A stretch of DNA of 64,000 nucleotides from an uncultured Desulfobacterales bacterium. GTDB lineage: Bacteria; Desulfobacterota; Desulfobacteria; Desulfobacterales; JAHEIW01. Numbering within the stretch: the first letter of the stretch is position 1; the number at the start of each line of letters is the position of its first letter. Where the stretch lies: contig CAMYLV010000010.1 of the NCBI GenBank assembly GCA_947259495.1, positions 35,513 through 99,512 on the forward strand, in the 5' to 3' direction. The position numbers and the translations under genes were made by a program. Shown in pieces: positions 34,015 through 43,913 of the stretch. Under the pieces are notes generated by a model, which was given only the letters and a program-made list of their open reading frames with translations, was not told the origin of the DNA and did not search any database.

Positions 34015-35132
34015 AATTTATACCATTTCTAAAACCTAATATAGTCAAAAAAGAAGCTTACCTCAAATATTTAGCGCAAATTGATGAAGCAAGACTTTAT
34101 TCGAATTTCGGCCCCTTAAATTCGATTTTTGAAAAACGCGTTTTGTCTGAATATTTTAATGATTTGGGGGCCATCACAACAATCAATAATGCAACCACTG
34201 CACTGATATTAGCGATATCAGTCACTAAAAGACCAGATGCAAAATATGCCTTAATGCCCAGTTTTACCTTTGCCGCGACACCTTTAGCTGCGATGTGGTG
34301 TGGTTTAAAACCGTATTTTATTGATATTCACCAAGACAATTGGTGCATGAATGAAAAACAAGTTGATCATGCATTAGAGAAACTCGGGGATCAGGTGGCT
34401 GTTATTATCCCGTATGCAACATTTGGTACCTGGTTAGACCTCACTTACTACGACAGACTGCAGCATTCAAAAGTTCCGGTAATTATCGATGCGGCCCCTG
34501 CTTTTGGCACATCAGGAAAAAATGGTCATCTTGGAAAAGAATTCAGTGGCATGATTGTATTTAGCCTACATGCGACCAAACCGTTTGGCATCGGTGAAGG
34601 CGCTTTGGTTTACAGTAATCGGTCTGAAATAATTGCACAGGTTCGTAGGGCCAGTAATTTTGGTTTTTCCGACGGCAGAGAATGTTTGTTTCAGGGATTA
34701 AATGGCAAGCTATCCGAGTATTCAGCGGCGATAGCACTCGCCACTTTGGATGAATTTCCCCAGAAATTTCATAAACGAAACACTTTGCACAAAATTTATT
34801 GTGAGCATTTTAAAAAAAACAACCTTTTTGAAAAAGGTTGGGCAATGCAAAAAACAAGTGGTAAAATTCCATACCAGTTTATCTCGGTCTTAGGGCCGAA
34901 AAAAATATCCAACCTCGATATCGTTAGATATCTCAAAGATAATTCCATCCAATCTCGTACTTATTTTTCGCCGCCATGCCATCAGCAGCGAATCTTCATT
35001 GACTATCCCAGAACTTCTATGAGGGAAACGGAAAAGGTTTCCCAGGGCATCGTCAGTCTTCCGTTATGGGAAGATATGCCAGCAGAGGACATTGTAAGAG
35101 TTGTCAGTACTTTAAGAAAGATGGAGGAATAA
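34011..35132 (+). CDS. DegT/DnrJ/EryC1/StrS-family sugar aminotransferase-like protein
   Basis: A 373-residue PLP fold-type I protein of the family that makes amino sugars from keto sugars. FSLHATKPFGIGEG holds the expected PLP lysine (about 193), VIIDAAPAFG the cofactor aspartate, and NNATTALILA the phosphate site. It would supply an amino-sugar precursor for the polysaccharide, perhaps acylated by the next gene. Overlaps the upstream GT2 by four bases; the acyltransferase begins four bases after its stop, so the three are one operon. Confidence 0.9.
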   Translation: MKFIPFLKPNIVKKEAYLKYLAQIDEARLYSNFGPLNSIFEKRVLSEYFNDLGAITTINNATTALILAISVTKRPDAKYALMPSFTFAATPLAAMWCGLKPYFIDIHQDNWCMNEKQVDHALEKLGDQVAVIIPYATFGTWLDLTYYDRLQHSKVPVIIDAAPAFGTSGKNGHLGKEFSGMIVFSLHATKPFGIGEGALVYSNRSEIIAQVRRASNFGFSDGRECLFQGLNGKLSEYSAAIALATLDEFPQKFHKRNTLHKIYCEHFKKNNLFEKGWAMQKTSGKIPYQFISVLGPKKISNLDIVRYLKDNSIQSRTYFSPPCHQQRIFIDYPRTSMRETEKVSQGIVSLPLWEDMPAEDIVRVVSTLRKMEE

Positions 35133-35135
35133 TAG

Positions 35136-35645
35136 ATGGAAAACGTGAAGATTTATGATTTAGCTAAAATTATTGGGATGGAGAATATTAAATTTGGGCA
35201 ACACATCATTATCGATGATTTCGCATTTATCTATGCAAAGAAAAGAGTCACCATTGGCAATTATGTTCATATTGCTGCATTTTCTTCCATAACAGGCAAC
35301 GAAAATGTTGTTCTCGATGATTTCTCGTGTCTCTCTTGGGGTGTTAGGATATTTGCAGCAACAGATGACTTTACTGGAAGTGGCTTTGGAAATTCCACAG
35401 TTCCAGAAGAATTTCGTCGTGTAAAGTCAGCACCTGTTCACATCGGTCGCTTTGTAATTGTAGGTGCGAACAGTGTTGTGTTGCCAGGAGTTTTTATTGG
35501 AGAAGGTGCAACGGTCGGGGCCAATTCGGTCATAACTAAAGATTTGGAGGCATGGGGAGTCTATATAGACAACAAAAAAATTGCTGAGCGTGACAAGGCT
35601 GGTGTCATGGCCAACTACAAAAGGTTTCTTGAATCACAAAAATAA
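35136..35645 (+). CDS. Left-handed beta-helix (hexapeptide) acyltransferase
   Basis: A 169-residue LbH-fold protein with repeated hexapeptide turns (IGNYVHIAAFSSITG; HIGRFVIVGANSVVLPG; IGEGATVGANSVIT). It resembles sugar O- or N-acetyltransferases of lipopolysaccharide and capsule loci. Given its position right after the sugar aminotransferase gene, N-acylation of the amino sugar is a reasonable guess. A helical tail follows the beta-helix. AT-rich like its neighbours. Confidence 0.88.
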   Translation: MENVKIYDLAKIIGMENIKFGQHIIIDDFAFIYAKKRVTIGNYVHIAAFSSITGNENVVLDDFSCLSWGVRIFAATDDFTGSGFGNSTVPEEFRRVKSAPVHIGRFVIVGANSVVLPGVFIGEGATVGANSVITKDLEAWGVYIDNKKIAERDKAGVMANYKRFLESQK

Positions 35646-35682
35646 CGTAATACTATCAGGAATTAAAATATTTTACATAAAA

Positions 35683-36339
35683 ATGAATAAAATCCTTCAT
35701 TTTATGCTACCCGCTTTGAGAAAAATCTTTGAGAACATAAATTTCGTCTTATGTTGGTTTCTTTTTTATCCCTATATTATCCGCCATCGTTTATCATCTA
35801 AAAGTAAATGGCGGCGTTTGCAAATCGGGTGTGGCCAAAATTATTTTGAAGAATGGATCAACGCCGATATCCATCCCAGGTCGGATTTGATCCTCTTTCT
35901 GCATAAACGCTTACCTTTCAAGAATAATTCTCTGAGTCGAATTTACTCGGAACATGTATTGGAACATGTCCCCTATGCAACCGGCATCGCATTTTTGAAA
36001 GAGGCATTTCGCACCTTGGCACCGGGTGCTGTTCTGAGAATTGCCATGCCGGATTTAGACGATTTAATCGACGGGTACCAGAAAGACTGGCGACGGTTTG
36101 ACTGGGTCAATTGGCCGGAATTTTCATTCGTTCAAACAAAAGCAGAAATGATCAACATTGCTTTCCGCTGGTGGGGACATCGGCATCTCTATAACAAAGA
36201 GGAATTGTCACGGGCGCTTTCAGAAGCCGGCTTTTCTCGATTTTATTTTGTAGAGCACGGCCAAAGTGAATATGCGGATCTTCAAGGGCTTGAGACGCGG
36301 ATCGACAGCAAACTCATCGCAGAGGCGATAAAAGAATAG
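35683..36339 (+). CDS. SAM-dependent methyltransferase of a polysaccharide locus
   Basis: A 218-residue protein with a hydrophobic N-terminal stretch (about 20-35), then RLQIGCGQNYFEEWINAD as motif I, the ILFLHKRLPF segment, and YSEHVLEHVPYATGIAFL, typical of the predicted SAM methyltransferases found in capsule loci. The frame is open from 35581 and would overlap the acyltransferase; ATG 35683 (MNKILHFMLP) avoids this. The flippase gene begins one base after its stop. Confidence 0.82.
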   Translation: MNKILHFMLPALRKIFENINFVLCWFLFYPYIIRHRLSSKSKWRRLQIGCGQNYFEEWINADIHPRSDLILFLHKRLPFKNNSLSRIYSEHVLEHVPYATGIAFLKEAFRTLAPGAVLRIAMPDLDDLIDGYQKDWRRFDWVNWPEFSFVQTKAEMINIAFRWWGHRHLYNKEELSRALSEAGFSRFYFVEHGQSEYADLQGLETRIDSKLIAEAIKE

Positions 36340-36340
36340 C

Positions 36341-37603
36341 ATGAAGATACTATGGCAGAATGTGGTCGAAGTCGGCGCCGCGCGCATATATACGCTTTTA
36401 GTGGGAACGGCAGTTATCCTGTTAACTGCACGGATTCTGGGGCCCGAGCGACAGGGGATTATCGCGGCTGCTATCGCATGGGCCAGTCTGTTTGCCAATT
36501 TTGCCGGATTAAGTCTGGGCCAGGTCGCCCATTACCGCATACAGACCCGCAAGAATCAAGATTGGTTGCCCAGCATATTCGGTGGATTGCTTTTTTTTGC
36601 GATGGGATCAACAGTTGTGGCGCAGATAGTAGCGTATGCACTATATCATCTGACCAGAGGCGAATTATTTAAAAATATTTCAGCGCCTGTTTTAATTATT
36701 GCATTCACATTACTACCGTTGATCATTTGGGAACAATATTCCAGTAATCTTCTGGCAGCAGTCGGCAGATTGCGACACTACAACACAGCTCAATATATCG
36801 GACGGTCTTTCTGGATCATCAGTACCATCGTTCTTTTGGTTATATTTGACATGGGCGTAAAAGGGGCACTCATTGCGCAGGTTTTGGGTCAGGCAATTGT
36901 GGTCCTGATCGGCACGCTTGCGCTTCTAAAAGCTGCACCAAACGGTCTGCAGTTCAAAATAGACGAAATCAAAGAAATGCTTAAAGGCTCTGCAAAGCTG
37001 CACTTCAATACCGTGAGTGCTTTTCTATTGGCTCAGGCAAGTATTTTAATGCTGAATCATTTTGGCTCTAAAACTGAAGTCGGTTGGTTTCAGCTGGCTT
37101 TTCAGACCGTCATCATGCTACTCATTGTGCCTCAAGCAGCTTCCATTGTTCTTTTTTCAAAAATGAGCGAGGTCGGACCCAACAAACTATGGCCAGAGCA
37201 AAAGAAGATAATTCTTCAGGTTTTAGGGGTTATTCTATTTTTATGTGTACTGGCCTACTTTGCAGCTCCCATCATTATTCCGTTTGCAGTGGGACCGGAA
37301 TTTTTGCCAACAGTCCAGGTTTTTCGGCTTTTATTACCGATTATTATCGGGATGTCTTTGGCACAACTGATGACGCCACAATGGATCGGACGAGGAGTGT
37401 TTCTCCCGACAACAATCGCCACATCCATTGTTGCAGCCGTAAATATAGCAGCTAATGCTATCCTAATACCCAAATATGGTATGATGGGCGCAGTGTGGGC
37501 CGCCTTATTCAGCTACCTGGGGGTTGCCGTTTTGGTACAGACATATTTTGCATGGTGGTGTGAAAAAAAATATAAAAAGACCCTGGAAGAAAAAATTATA
37601 TAG
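36341..37603 (+). CDS. Wzx-like polysaccharide flippase (MOP superfamily)
   Basis: A 420-residue inner-membrane protein with about twelve hydrophobic segments and the typical N terminus (ARIYTLLVGTAVILLTARI, LGPERQGI). It would flip undecaprenyl-linked repeat units to the periplasm. No Wzy polymerase or Wzz chain-length gene is adjacent, so the locus may make a short unit or use genes elsewhere. It is in the middle of the 33-41 kb biosynthetic run. Confidence 0.88.
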   Translation: MKILWQNVVEVGAARIYTLLVGTAVILLTARILGPERQGIIAAAIAWASLFANFAGLSLGQVAHYRIQTRKNQDWLPSIFGGLLFFAMGSTVVAQIVAYALYHLTRGELFKNISAPVLIIAFTLLPLIIWEQYSSNLLAAVGRLRHYNTAQYIGRSFWIISTIVLLVIFDMGVKGALIAQVLGQAIVVLIGTLALLKAAPNGLQFKIDEIKEMLKGSAKLHFNTVSAFLLAQASILMLNHFGSKTEVGWFQLAFQTVIMLLIVPQAASIVLFSKMSEVGPNKLWPEQKKIILQVLGVILFLCVLAYFAAPIIIPFAVGPEFLPTVQVFRLLLPIIIGMSLAQLMTPQWIGRGVFLPTTIATSIVAAVNIAANAILIPKYGMMGAVWAALFSYLGVAVLVQTYFAWWCEKKYKKTLEEKII

Positions 37604-37679
37604 TCGATGGAACATTTCACCTTATACGTCTCTGAAATCTATTCTGTTTTAATGCAGGTCTTTCAAAGCATATCTTCCC

Positions 37680-38822
37680 ATGAATAACTCTATCAATGGA
37701 AAGAGAAAGCTAAAAATCCTATTTGTCAGTACCTCATATCCATCAGATGAAAAGGACTGGCGGGGACGCTTTACAGCGAATCTGGTAACGGCCTTAAGCC
37801 TTCATGGGGATTTAGGCCTTGATATATGGGCTCCACCCGGAAAACGACCTAATAATGTTGGGGACGCAACTCTTCCGGCCGAAAAAATTTGGATGAAAAA
37901 AATGGTGTCCAAAGGGGGAATTGCACATATCCTTCGAACAAGAGGTCTGTTGGCTGCAGACGTAATTTGCCTGTTGCTTCTAAAACTTAGACACGTTTAT
38001 CGACGATCATCAGATTCCGACATACTGCATATCAACTGGCTTCAAAACGCATTGCCACTGTGGGGTAACCGAAAACCGGCAATTATCGTTGTGCTCGGTA
38101 GCGACTATAAGCTGTTACAGCTAAAGGGAATGCCTCAAATTTTACGCTTAATATTACGGAAGCGAAAATGTATTATATCTCCGAATGCCGGGTGGATGTC
38201 CCCCAGGCTGAATGAACTCTTTGGAGATTTGGCAGAAATCCGTCCGATTTCTTTTGGTGTTGACCAAAGATGGTTCGAAATCACACGCAACGCTATCGCA
38301 AACACCGCATCGCCCTGGATCGTTGTCTCTCGAGTTACGCCTCAGAAGATCGGACCTTTGTTTGAGTGGGGGAAGGGTCTTTTCGGAAAGAAGCATCAAC
38401 TACACCTGATCGGTCCCATGCAGAAGGACATGGTCATACCCGATTGGGTTCAATATCATGGCTCCGCGAGCCCTGATGAACTTTGCAAGAAATGGTTTCC
38501 CGATTCAGCCGGCTTAATCACATTAAGTCAGCATGACGAAGGTCGACCCCAGGTCGTTCTGGAGGCAATGGCATCCGGTCTTCCGGTGGTCGCTTCCGAT
38601 GTTCCCGCTCACCTCGATGTAATCCGGCATCAGCACACCGGATGGATTGCCACGTCTGCGATTGAGTTCAAGGAAGCAATCACTTCACTGTGCAATGTGG
38701 AAACGAACAATACCATCGGAAATGAAGCCCGTCGCTGGACCAAAGAGAATATCGGGACCTGGCACGATTGTGCCAGCCGATATATTCAGGCTTATTACGA
38801 TCTTTTAGAGGTAAATAAATGA
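37680..38822 (+). CDS. GT4 family glycosyltransferase
   Basis: A 380-residue GT-B fold retaining glycosyltransferase. The N-terminal acceptor domain begins LKILFVSTSYPSDEKDWRG; the C-terminal domain carries the donor-binding LSQHDEGRPQVVLEAMASG with the EX7E motif (DEGRPQVVLE) and LPVVASDVPAH. Cytoplasmic side of the membrane. The stop overlaps the epimerase start (ATGA), so the genes are translationally linked. Confidence 0.92.
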   Translation: MNNSINGKRKLKILFVSTSYPSDEKDWRGRFTANLVTALSLHGDLGLDIWAPPGKRPNNVGDATLPAEKIWMKKMVSKGGIAHILRTRGLLAADVICLLLLKLRHVYRRSSDSDILHINWLQNALPLWGNRKPAIIVVLGSDYKLLQLKGMPQILRLILRKRKCIISPNAGWMSPRLNELFGDLAEIRPISFGVDQRWFEITRNAIANTASPWIVVSRVTPQKIGPLFEWGKGLFGKKHQLHLIGPMQKDMVIPDWVQYHGSASPDELCKKWFPDSAGLITLSQHDEGRPQVVLEAMASGLPVVASDVPAHLDVIRHQHTGWIATSAIEFKEAITSLCNVETNNTIGNEARRWTKENIGTWHDCASRYIQAYYDLLEVNK

Positions 38823-39736
38823 AGCAAAAAGAAATTTTATTACTCGGCGGTGGTGGCTTTCTTGGATGTGCACTTGCCCGGCGATTGGAAGCTGAAAATA
38901 AAACTGTCCATATTATAACACCCAACAGGATCCCGGCTATAGCATCAAATGCCATCATCCACTGGACAGGCCTGGATGATGAAAAGATTTTAAAAACCAT
39001 TTTGCCCGATTGTGGAACGATTATCCACCTTGCGTCTTCAACGACCCCAGGAAATTCTGCAAGACATCCTGCACTGGAGGCAGAACTGAATATTACGCCA
39101 ACGCTAAAATTTCTGGAAATATTACAAAATTTCAAGCCATTTCATCTGATATACATATCTTCGGGAGGAGCCATTTATGGTAATCCCGAAACCATCCCTG
39201 TGAATGAAAAGCATCGGCTCGCGCCTTTATCCTATTACGGGGCTGGAAAAATTGCCATTGAAACTTTTTTGAGAGTATTAGCAACCCCTCCTGAACAAAA
39301 TGTAACCCTTATCCGTCCCCCTAATTTTTATGGGCCCGGCCAATCTTATCTACAGAGCTTCGGCGTCATTCGGACCATGCTGGAACATATTCACCGAGGG
39401 ACTACAATGGAGATTTGGGGCGATGGTGAAACCGTAAGAGACTTTCTTTATATCGACGATATGGTAAGCGCACTGAATCTTTTGATTGATTTGCCCACTG
39501 ACAACGATACATATAATATCGCTACCGGTACTGGACTGAGCTTAAATCAAGTAAAAGATATCGTTGAAGCCGTTTGCAAAAAGAAGCTTACGGTTCATTA
39601 CCGCAATAAGCGACAATCGGATGTTAACCGCATCGCCCTTGATAGTTCGCGATTTATAAAAAAAACAGGTTGGCAACCAAAGGTCACATTTGAAAAAGGA
39701 ATTTTGCTTACATGGCAATGGGTGCAGCGCCAATGA
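38819..39736 (+). CDS. NAD-dependent sugar epimerase/dehydratase
   Basis: A 305-residue extended short-chain dehydrogenase. The cofactor motif GGGGFLGCALAR is N-terminal, the catalytic tyrosine-lysine pair is YYGAGK (about 141-146), and the substrate region includes RPPNFYGPG and GDGETVRDFLYIDDM, typical of UDP-sugar epimerases of GalE type. It would provide an epimerised nucleotide sugar. It overlaps genes on both sides by four bases. Confidence 0.9.
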   Translation: MKQKEILLLGGGGFLGCALARRLEAENKTVHIITPNRIPAIASNAIIHWTGLDDEKILKTILPDCGTIIHLASSTTPGNSARHPALEAELNITPTLKFLEILQNFKPFHLIYISSGGAIYGNPETIPVNEKHRLAPLSYYGAGKIAIETFLRVLATPPEQNVTLIRPPNFYGPGQSYLQSFGVIRTMLEHIHRGTTMEIWGDGETVRDFLYIDDMVSALNLLIDLPTDNDTYNIATGTGLSLNQVKDIVEAVCKKKLTVHYRNKRQSDVNRIALDSSRFIKKTGWQPKVTFEKGILLTWQWVQRQ

Positions 39737-40758
39737 TTTCAGCGGAAAACCCAATTTGTTCCGTCTGCATTGCAAACTACAATGGCATAAACGTCATTGG
39801 GGCTGCCATTAAGTCGGTGTTTGCGCAGGATTGTAATTTTCCGGTAGAGATTATCATCCATGATGATGCATCAACAGATAAGTCAGTTGATTACATCCGG
39901 GAGAAATTTCCCGAAGTAAATCTTATCACCAGTGAGCACAATGTCGGCTTTTGTATCAGTAACAATCGGATGGTCGCTCAAGCAAAGGGAGAATATATCC
40001 TGCTGCTCAACAATGATGCCCAATTGTTTCCAAATGCACTAGATGCCTTATATGACCATGCTATTAAAAAAGAAAATGCAGCAAGCATTCTCGGACTACC
40101 TCAATACGACGCAATCACACGGAGTCTAATAGATTTCGGCAACCTATTGGATCCTTTTTTAAACACGATACCCAATCTGAATTCGAAAAAATCTGAGATG
40201 GGGATGATCATCGGTGCCTGCCTATGGTCGCCCAAATGGTTGTGGACGGAACTCGGCGGGTTTTTAGAATATTTTCATTCTCTAGGAGAGGATATCTATC
40301 TTTGCTGCTTGGCCAGGCTTCGTGGGTACGATGTGAAAATAATACAAAGCTCCGGTTTTTGGCACCGAATTGGCAACAGTCTCGGTGGCGGTAAACTTAT
40401 CAAGAACAGGCTTTCCACAAGCAGAAGAAGACGATCGCTAAGTGAACGAAACAAAAGCTATGTGATCATATTGACATATCCCCCACTTTTATTTTATGCA
40501 ATTTTTCCACTGCACATTCTATTATTGATATTTGAGGGAATTGCACTATCTGCTATTAAAAAAGACCCGAGTCTGTGGCACTCGATTTATGGGCAATGCA
40601 TGCGATCACTATGGCACAATCGGCATCTGCTTTACCGCATGCGCAAGCGTATTCAAAGTCTCCGGCGTATTTCAGAACGTAAATTCTTAATCCCTTTTGT
40701 ATTTACCCATCAGAAGCTCTGGATGTTTATCAAACACGGGTTACCTGAAATCAATTGA
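39733..40758 (+). CDS. GT2 glycosyltransferase (rhamnosyltransferase-like)
   Basis: A GT-A enzyme of 341 residues from ATG 39733, which overlaps the upstream stop (ATGA); the frame is open from 39712. CSVCIANYNGINVI, IIHDDASTDKS, EHNVGFCISNNRM and LLLNNDAQLF are the WbbL-like motifs. One or two hydrophobic segments near the C terminus (about 245-275) suggest membrane association. It is the last gene of the plus-strand polysaccharide run. Confidence 0.9.
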   Translation: MISAENPICSVCIANYNGINVIGAAIKSVFAQDCNFPVEIIIHDDASTDKSVDYIREKFPEVNLITSEHNVGFCISNNRMVAQAKGEYILLLNNDAQLFPNALDALYDHAIKKENAASILGLPQYDAITRSLIDFGNLLDPFLNTIPNLNSKKSEMGMIIGACLWSPKWLWTELGGFLEYFHSLGEDIYLCCLARLRGYDVKIIQSSGFWHRIGNSLGGGKLIKNRLSTSRRRRSLSERNKSYVIILTYPPLLFYAIFPLHILLLIFEGIALSAIKKDPSLWHSIYGQCMRSLWHNRHLLYRMRKRIQSLRRISERKFLIPFVFTHQKLWMFIKHGLPEIN

Positions 40759-40869
40759 CCTGTTTCCTGCCTCTATAACTGATCGGATCTAATGCCTCAC
40801 ATGATTCAATCGAATTTTTCAGTCGATCGAATTCCGAATTGCTAAAAGTCGGCTCGCGATTCTTCTCTG

Positions 40870-40893
40870 GGAGTTGTCAAAAAAAACGTTCCG
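40870..40893 (+). repeat. Partial copy of the palindromic repeat (copy D)
   Basis: GAGTTGTCAAAAAAAACGTT followed by CCGG, the left-half core of copies A and B with one extra A. It lies in the convergent gap 40759-40903, just past the stop of the minus-strand GT2 gene. Confidence 0.65.
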
Positions 40894-40903
40894 GTATTCA
40901 GAT

Positions 40904-41851
40904 TCACTTCAGATGTTTATTATATTCCATATCAAACCACATACCGAAGAATAGCGTCTGCAAACCGCTGATCAACGTGAAAATGAGCGCCATGGCATTA
41001 ATAGCGGGAATATTTCCGTAAGCCGCCCACATATAGAAAAGCCTGAAGGCCAGCGGAACGCTTGCTATTAGAAGCAAAAAGGAAAGTAGATAAAAAAAGA
41101 CAAGAGGATGAAAATCTTTGATGACATATTTAAATATCAAGCGACGCCAGAATCCTTTAAACAAAAGCCAGGAAATCCGTGGAATAACCCGCATCAATTT
41201 AATGCCGGACTTCTCTCCAATATTGTATACCGGTTTGATATGTACGTCGCAGACGCGAAAATCATATTGATTCAATTTGATGAGCAAATCATTGGGCATT
41301 CCATAGTCACCATAGATTTTATCCAGATTGATTCGTTTTAGGGCAATCAGAGAAATGGCGGTGTAACCGCTCTGAGAATCTGCGATATGCCAGTAGCCCG
41401 AGGCAACCTTGGTCATCAGTGAAAGAAACGAGTTGCCCAGGTAGCGATAATGGGGAATCATTTTCCATGCATCCCCATAAAACAGGCGGTTGCCTTTGAC
41501 ATAATCCGCAGAACCCTTCACGACCGGGTCGATGACCTTACTCAATTCGCGTGAATCCATCTGGCCGTCCCCTGCCATGACGGCGGTAACATCATATGCG
41601 TTGTCTCGCGCCCAAATGTATCCGGTTGAGATGGCAGCCCCTACCCCTTTGTTGGTTTCATGTTGAATGACTTCTACCATCTCCATTTTGTCCTGATACC
41701 GTCGAACAATACTTACCGTGTCGTCTTTGCTGGCGTCATCGACAACTACAACAGCGTCTACGAAATCAGGCATTGTTGAAAGTACTTTGCCAATTTGAGT
41801 CGATTCGTTATATGCAGGTACAACTACACAGATCGATTTGTCTTTGAACAT
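40904..41851 (-). CDS. GT2 polyprenyl-phosphate sugar synthase-like membrane glycosyltransferase
   Basis: A 315-residue protein. The GT2 domain (about 1-220) starts ICVVVPAYNESTQIGKV, with VVVVDDASKDDT and VMAGDGQMDSREL (DxD-like). Two hydrophobic segments follow (about 245-300). This layout is that of dolichol/undecaprenyl-phosphate mannose or glucose synthases, which load a sugar onto a lipid carrier for GT-C enzymes. It follows a GT-C type gene (41918-43648) on the same strand, 66 bases apart, which fits that partnership. Confidence 0.88.
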   Translation of the reverse strand: MFKDKSICVVVPAYNESTQIGKVLSTMPDFVDAVVVVDDASKDDTVSIVRRYQDKMEMVEVIQHETNKGVGAAISTGYIWARDNAYDVTAVMAGDGQMDSRELSKVIDPVVKGSADYVKGNRLFYGDAWKMIPHYRYLGNSFLSLMTKVASGYWHIADSQSGYTAISLIALKRINLDKIYGDYGMPNDLLIKLNQYDFRVCDVHIKPVYNIGEKSGIKLMRVIPRISWLLFKGFWRRLIFKYVIKDFHPLVFFYLLSFLLLIASVPLAFRLFYMWAAYGNIPAINAMALIFTLISGLQTLFFGMWFDMEYNKHLK

Positions 41852-41917
41852 TTTTCAATTCACCGCTTGCTTCTGATTTATTCACAAATGTTTGCGCTTA
41901 TCAGCAAAAAAGGATTC

Positions 41918-43648
41918 TTAAATAGTGCGCAGTTGAAAAACACCGTGACCCCCTTTTGAAAAAACCAGATCCATGTGCGTATTAAACAGTTGAGCCATAT
42001 TTTTTTGTTGATTATCATCAAAATTATTTTCAGCCCATTGATTAAAGAGGTCATATCTAACAATCAGATGGGTAATACCGGCATCGCTGAGATTTGCCGT
42101 TACTTGCTCTGCGGAAAAATTTTGCTGAAACGTATCCAACAGGAATTTTTTAAAATCAAAAACCATCTCTCGATTACTGTAATAGCTGCGGCCACCTACA
42201 AATATGCCAAGGATGATTCCATTATCGGGAACTTCTTTATTGGCAAACTGAATCGCGGCATATTCAGGACGGTATTGTTCAATATACGCATCACGCGCTA
42301 CCCGGCCGCTAATGAAATTCAGCGGGGAAACATAACGAAACTGATGAAAGAGGTACAGTGCATTTAAACATAAAAGGATCGATACGCTAAGACACACCGC
42401 TGCCAGACCGATCTTTCTTGTATTTCCAGAAAAGCGATTTCTTAGGATAATCATTAAATCGTTGAGCCCGAACATCGACAGAACCACAAGAGGCGGTATC
42501 GCCGGACTGATATATCGGATCCGCATATCAGTCTGAACGAAAGCGTACAAAATAATCAGGACCGAAAAGGAGATCAGAACCTTTTTTTCATTGCGAACTT
42601 CTAGCGAATTCTTTTTGATACGTAAAAATGCCAAGATAGGCAAAACGAACAACAAGGGATTCAGTTTGCCATCAAAATATTGCGGATTATCATCTTTTCC
42701 CTGAAAAAATATTCGAATGGGAATGAGAATGATCTCCCACCATTTTTCTTTAAAAACAATTTTTCTGGTCGTAAAGTGTCCCCAGTCGCCGCTGGAAAGG
42801 TTTACATCGGTTCTTGAGTTCTCGAATGGGTCCGCGGTTTTCTCTGCGGCTTTGGGATTGCCCGCTTCAGTCTTTTTGCTGTTGAACCAGCTGTCATACA
42901 AGGGGTATACCGGATTGCCGGTCCAAATGTAGTTTTTAATCGCCCAGGGAGAAAAGACAATTAGGGCAACCAGCATAAATGTGACACCAAATCCGATCGC
43001 TTTGGACTGCTTATTTACAATATTTTCGGAAGATTTTGCAAAGATTAAAATCACAAAAAGCGTTAAGAGAAAAAATACAATAAGGCCATTGTACTTCGTT
43101 CCCAGGCATAGCCCGCACCAAACAGCAGATACCAGAAGGTGTTTCAACGTATAGTTATTATTCATCCACTTAAACAGATAAAACAGGGCGGCAGCAGAGA
43201 AAAAGGTGAGACCCAGATCGACATAAACCGTTATGGACAGTTTAACGATTACAGGAAGTGAAAGGAACAGAACCACACCCAAAAGGGCATAGACATCATC
43301 GAGTCGGCACCTTAAATAACGAAATATGAATATGGCGGTCAGCAGGGCAAAGACGAAATGGATGTACTTGGGAATGATATCATTTCCGAAATAAAGCGGG
43401 ATCATATATAACAGGTCTAAATTCATAGGGTAGTAGGAAAACTGGGCGGCGGGAATTTCATAGATGCCGCCATGCTTTAAGTAAAGCTTCGGAAGCGCCA
43501 GATGGTGAATGAGGGCATCGCGGCTGACCGGCGGAACATAGGCCAGAATCACAACGGAAACGACGATAAGCGCTACAAGACCGACAAGGACCGCTTTAAT
43601 CCCGAATGTCATTTGAAGGGTATTATGCGAAGTAGAAACATTCAACAT
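41918..43648 (-). CDS. GT-C type polytopic glycosyltransferase (GT39/ArnT-like)
   Basis: A 576-residue inner-membrane protein with about eleven hydrophobic segments and a C-terminal periplasmic domain. The first periplasmic loop contains SRDALIHHLALPKLYLKHGG, where the Asp matches the catalytic acidic residue of GT-C enzymes. Such proteins take sugar from a polyprenyl phosphate donor. The neighbouring GT2 gene downstream could make that donor. It is divergent from the first TMTC-like gene, separated by 229 bases. Confidence 0.82.
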   Translation of the reverse strand: MLNVSTSHNTLQMTFGIKAVLVGLVALIVVSVVILAYVPPVSRDALIHHLALPKLYLKHGGIYEIPAAQFSYYPMNLDLLYMIPLYFGNDIIPKYIHFVFALLTAIFIFRYLRCRLDDVYALLGVVLFLSLPVIVKLSITVYVDLGLTFFSAAALFYLFKWMNNNYTLKHLLVSAVWCGLCLGTKYNGLIVFFLLTLFVILIFAKSSENIVNKQSKAIGFGVTFMLVALIVFSPWAIKNYIWTGNPVYPLYDSWFNSKKTEAGNPKAAEKTADPFENSRTDVNLSSGDWGHFTTRKIVFKEKWWEIILIPIRIFFQGKDDNPQYFDGKLNPLLFVLPILAFLRIKKNSLEVRNEKKVLISFSVLIILYAFVQTDMRIRYISPAIPPLVVLSMFGLNDLMIILRNRFSGNTRKIGLAAVCLSVSILLCLNALYLFHQFRYVSPLNFISGRVARDAYIEQYRPEYAAIQFANKEVPDNGIILGIFVGGRSYYSNREMVFDFKKFLLDTFQQNFSAEQVTANLSDAGITHLIVRYDLFNQWAENNFDDNQQKNMAQLFNTHMDLVFSKGGHGVFQLRTI

Positions 43649-43837
43649 TGCTTTGATACGTTTGCGTTCAGGAAAAAGTTAATCAAAAGGCCCGGTGGCA
43701 TTTCCAGATATAAAAAATTTAGATCAGCCCGGAATTCTGATATGGATCTTCTATCCGCTCTACAGAATTGATTATACCATGTAATGCTTATCAGGCAAAC
43801 TGGACCGCCTGCCACCAGGGTTTCCGGTGAGTTATAT

Positions 43838-43866
43838 TTGACATAATTACCTAATTTTTTTATAAT
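43838..43866 (+). promoter_or_regulatory. Perfect-consensus sigma-70 promoter of the first TMTC-like gene
   Basis: TTGACA (43838-43843), exactly 17 bases, TATAAT (43861-43866). The predicted start near 43873 is only about five bases from ATG 43878, which supports use of the in-frame ATG at 43914 instead. Confidence 0.9.
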
Positions 43867-43913
43867 TATTTGATAAGATGATATTCACCTCAACTCACTC
43901 CACCCGGCTGCTC

